NCBI GenBank assembly: GCA_024278415.1
Contig: JAJRTI010000192.1
Location: forward strand, 1 to 8,062
DNA length: 8,062 nucleotides
Direction: 5' to 3'
DNA from: Planctomycetota bacterium
GTDB lineage: Bacteria > Planctomycetota > Brocadiia > JAJRTI01
A model generated the notes under the pieces. That model was given only the letters and a program-made list of their open reading frames with translations. It was not told where the DNA came from and searched no databases. The position numbers and the translations under genes are program-made. Positions 5,957 through 8,062 of this stretch are shown here, piece after piece (position 1 is the stretch's first letter; each line of letters opens with the position of its first letter).

Positions 5957-7254
5957 GAATCGCAGTCGCGGGCGCCGGCCTCAGCGGCCTGTGCGCGGCA
6001 TATCGGCTGAGCCAAGCAGGCGCGGACGTCGTCGTGCTCGAAGCGGGCGACCGTCCTGGCGGCTTGAGCACGACCGTCGACGTCGGCGGCGCGCCGGTCG
6101 AGCGCTACTATCACCACCTCATGCCGTCCGACCGGCACGCGCTCGAACTCGCGCGGGATCTCGGCGTGCACATCGAGTGGTTTCCGAGCAGCGTCGCGTA
6201 CTGCGATGGCGAGACGACGTATCCTTGTGCCGGCATCACGGATATCCTCCGCCTCCCCACCCTCTCGGTCCGCGGGCGCGTGCGTTACCTTCTTGGCGCG
6301 CTCGCCGTCGCGTTGGCCAAAGCCGCTCTGGCATCGCTCGATGCCATGCCGCTCCTGGACTGGACCACGCGCACCTTTGGCTGGGAGGCGGCGGAACGCT
6401 TCTGGGCGCCCCTCCTCGAAAGCCGCTGGGGTGCGGCCGCGGAGCAGCTCTCCGCGGCGTGGCTCTGGCAGCGCCTCAAGAAGCGCATGAGTTGCCGCGC
6501 GTGGCCGCTCTCGGCCGAACGGCTCGGCTACCCGGTCGGCAGCTTCCAGGCGGTCATCGACGCGCTCGCGCAGGGCATTGCACAAGCCGGCGGGCAGATC
6601 CGCTGCCGCGAACATGTGCGAGGCTTCCAACGCGACGCGACGGGCTTTTCTCTGGCGACCACGCATGAGAGTATGCGTTGCGACGCGGTCGTGCTCGCCC
6701 TGCCCTTCCCCGCCATCTCACGGCTCGATGCCCCGCCTATCGCGCCGATGATCGACGAAGTTGGGACTGTGCCACACGTGGGCACGGTCGAACTGATGCT
6801 CGTGTCCGACGGCCCGCCCACCGACGCGTATTGGACAAACGTTGCCGATCCCGCGGCGCCCATGTGCGGCATCGTCGAGCACACCCACCTCGTCCCGGCC
6901 GAGCGATACGCGGGCAAGCACATCACGTATTTGGTTTGCTACGCCGCGCAGGACGACCCTCTCTGGGAACAAAGCGACGCGGAGGTCGAGTCGACGTTCC
7001 TCGAATGCCTCTGGCGCTTGGCGCCGCGTGCAAACGCCGCGCACATCGAGCAGGCCTTCGTCTTCCGCGACCACTCGACGCACGCGGTTCGCCGGTGCGG
7101 CTTCGGTGCGCGGGTCGAATCTTGGCGCCGGCCCCGCGAGGGCGTGTATGTCGTGAACGACGCCCTGGCGTACCCCGACGACCGCGGGCTCGACGTGTGC
7201 GCGATGCTGGGCCAGCAATGCGCAGACGAACTCATCGGCCAACTCCAGGCCTGA
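5941..7254 (+). CDS. FAD-dependent oxidoreductase, protoporphyrinogen oxidase (HemY)-like / amine oxidase superfamily
   Basis: 437 residues if started at CTG 5941. This start gives MSDGLRIAVAGAGLSGLCAA, with the dinucleotide-binding GAGLSG at 11-16, the ribose-binding acid E34 and the RPGG motif at 38-41. Beginning at the first ordinary start (GTG 6034) would remove this whole Rossmann strand, so that start is rejected. Other family marks are VERYYHHLMPSDRHALELARDL (from 53), FWAPLLESRWG (154-164), LGYPVGSFQAVIDALA (195-210), DAVVLALPFPAI (248-259) and the C-terminal FAD-binding GVYVVNDALAYPDDRG (401-416) with MLGQQCADELI. The length is normal for the family. Proteins of this COG1232-like subgroup commonly sit in glycan or glycosyltransferase clusters, and their substrate is generally unknown, so a heme role is not claimed. 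It overlaps the upstream gene by 16 nt, implying translational coupling, and lies 12 nt before the next gene. Confidence 0.85.
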   Translation: MSDGLRIAVAGAGLSGLCAAYRLSQAGADVVVLEAGDRPGGLSTTVDVGGAPVERYYHHLMPSDRHALELARDLGVHIEWFPSSVAYCDGETTYPCAGITDILRLPTLSVRGRVRYLLGALAVALAKAALASLDAMPLLDWTTRTFGWEAAERFWAPLLESRWGAAAEQLSAAWLWQRLKKRMSCRAWPLSAERLGYPVGSFQAVIDALAQGIAQAGGQIRCREHVRGFQRDATGFSLATTHESMRCDAVVLALPFPAISRLDAPPIAPMIDEVGTVPHVGTVELMLVSDGPPTDAYWTNVADPAAPMCGIVEHTHLVPAERYAGKHITYLVCYAAQDDPLWEQSDAEVESTFLECLWRLAPRANAAHIEQAFVFRDHSTHAVRRCGFGARVESWRRPREGVYVVNDALAYPDDRGLDVCAMLGQQCADELIGQLQA

Positions 7255-7255
7255 A

Positions 7256-7260
7256 CGGAG
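7256..7260 (+). promoter_or_regulatory. Shine-Dalgarno CGGAG for the SGNH hydrolase gene
   Basis: CGGAG ends six bases before the GTG at 7267 and begins two bases after the previous stop codon. It supports the GTG start and a continuous transcript through the two genes. Confidence 0.5.
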
Positions 7261-7266
7261 CGACGC

Positions 7267-8062
7267 GTGGAGGCTCCCCTTCCGCCAAACCCAGACGCGA
7301 AGCGAAGCCGGAAGCTCCGGCGCTTCGCCGCGAATCTCGCGCTCTGCGCCGCGGCCTGCGTCGTGACCGTGGCCATAGCCGAGTTTGCCGTGCGGCCGTT
7401 CTTCCCGCAGTGGGCGCCCCGCGACGCGGACCGCAACTTCTGGGCATACGACCCGGTCTTGGGGTGGGCGCACCAGCCGAACCAGTGCGGCACGTTCCGG
7501 CATCCCGACTTTGCGGTGACGGTCGCGATCAACAGCGACGGCCTGCGCGACCGGGAGTATTCGCTGGCCCGGCAGCCGGGCAAGAAGCGCATGCTCGTGC
7601 TGGGCGATTCGTTCGCGTGGGGCTTCGGCGTGGAACGCGAGCAGATCTTCTGCAAGCGGATCGAGCAGCGCCACCCAAACTGGGAGATCATCAACGCGGC
7701 CGTCAGTGGGTACAGCACCGACCAGGAACTGCTCTATTTCGTGCGCCAAGGCATGCGCTACAAGCCCGACGTGGTGCTGCTGCTCATGCATCCGAACGAC
7801 CTGTGGGACAACGCCCGCTCAGAGACGTCGTTCCACAACAAGCCGCAGTTCGCGGTGTACAACGGCCGGCCGGTGCTCATCCGACCCATCGTTCCCAAGC
7901 CCACGCGGCGCCAGCGTTTCGAGCGATTCCTCATCGACAACACCTATCTCCTCGGACGGGCCTACGTGGCGCTTCTGGGCACGGCTCGCCGGCCAAACGC
8001 TTCCGTCACGGCCGCCGGCGGCGAAGCCATCACGATCACCCTCTTGGCCGAACTGGCCCGCG
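7267..8062 (+). CDS. Membrane-anchored SGNH/GDSL hydrolase (cut by window edge)
   Basis: Open from GTG 7267 to the right edge: 265 codons plus one base, with no stop. A basic N-terminus (KRSRKLRRF, 12-20) and a hydrophobic helix (about 21-40) indicate a signal anchor with the rest outside the cytoplasm. YDPVLGWAHQPN (61-72) and NSDGLRDREY (89-98) are typical of the region before the catalytic domain in this group. SGNH block I is MLVLGDSFAWGFGV with nucleophile S115; block II is INAAVSGYSTDQE with G148; block III is VLLLMHPNDLWDN with N177. The usual block V (DxxH, the catalytic Asp/His) would lie beyond the edge. Members related to AlgJ/AlgX-type or SGNH esterase proteins add or remove O-acyl groups on glycans; either direction is possible here. 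It is the third gene of the coupled series 4394 onward. Confidence 0.85.
   Translation, partial: MEAPLPPNPDAKRSRKLRRFAANLALCAAACVVTVAIAEFAVRPFFPQWAPRDADRNFWAYDPVLGWAHQPNQCGTFRHPDFAVTVAINSDGLRDREYSLARQPGKKRMLVLGDSFAWGFGVEREQIFCKRIEQRHPNWEIINAAVSGYSTDQELLYFVRQGMRYKPDVVLLLMHPNDLWDNARSETSFHNKPQFAVYNGRPVLIRPIVPKPTRRQRFERFLIDNTYLLGRAYVALLGTARRPNASVTAAGGEAITITLLAELAR

Noticed and set aside
6034..7254. GTG at 6034 as the start of the flavoprotein
   Set aside because: It would begin inside the Rossmann fold and drop GAGLSG; the upstream CTG with AAGGAGG gives the complete motif.
6718..7791. Minus-strand frame of 357 codons across the flavoprotein/SGNH junction
   Set aside because: Both genes beneath it on the plus strand have conserved catalytic or cofactor motifs; the antisense frame shows none.

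Overview
The window is GC-rich DNA with high GC at third codon positions. It looks like a chromosomal piece of an uncultured bacterium of the Planctomycetota / Lentisphaerota / Armatimonadota / Hydrogenedentota kind. That placement is an inference from gene content: a uroporphyrinogen-decarboxylase-like protein of the type expanded in those genomes, a large invertase-like beta-propeller protein with a characteristic C-terminal module, and many small dispersed hairpin repeats. No marker gene fixes the taxonomy.

Layout. Positions 1-549 (minus strand) hold the first 183 codons of a URO-D-like gene that runs off the left edge. Positions 550 to about 1794 carry no credible gene. This gap lies between two divergently oriented genes and is packed with structured repeats: a long inverted repeat of CAGAT-rich sequence, several short perfect hairpins, a nested triple hairpin with a 56-bp perfect palindrome at its centre, two copies of an ACATGTTGT repeat, and a MITE-like element of about 110 bp. 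Positions 1795-4365 encode an 856-residue two-propeller protein. From 4394 to the right edge three tightly spaced plus-strand genes follow: a multi-pass YfhO/GT-C-like membrane protein (4394-5956), an FAD-dependent HemY-like oxidoreductase (5941-7254, apparently starting at CTG and overlapping its neighbour by 16 nt) and a membrane-anchored SGNH hydrolase (7267 to beyond the edge).

How the genes work together. The last three genes look like one translationally coupled operon, and the propeller gene 28 nt upstream may belong to it. A lipid-linked-sugar-type membrane protein, a protoporphyrinogen-oxidase-fold flavoprotein and an SGNH esterase/acetyltransferase-like enzyme together suggest assembly and O-acyl tailoring of a surface or secreted glycan. 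The exact product cannot be read from this window. The most unusual sequence is the repeat mosaic between the divergent genes. Because both flanking genes start there, its hairpins cannot be ordinary terminators for them.
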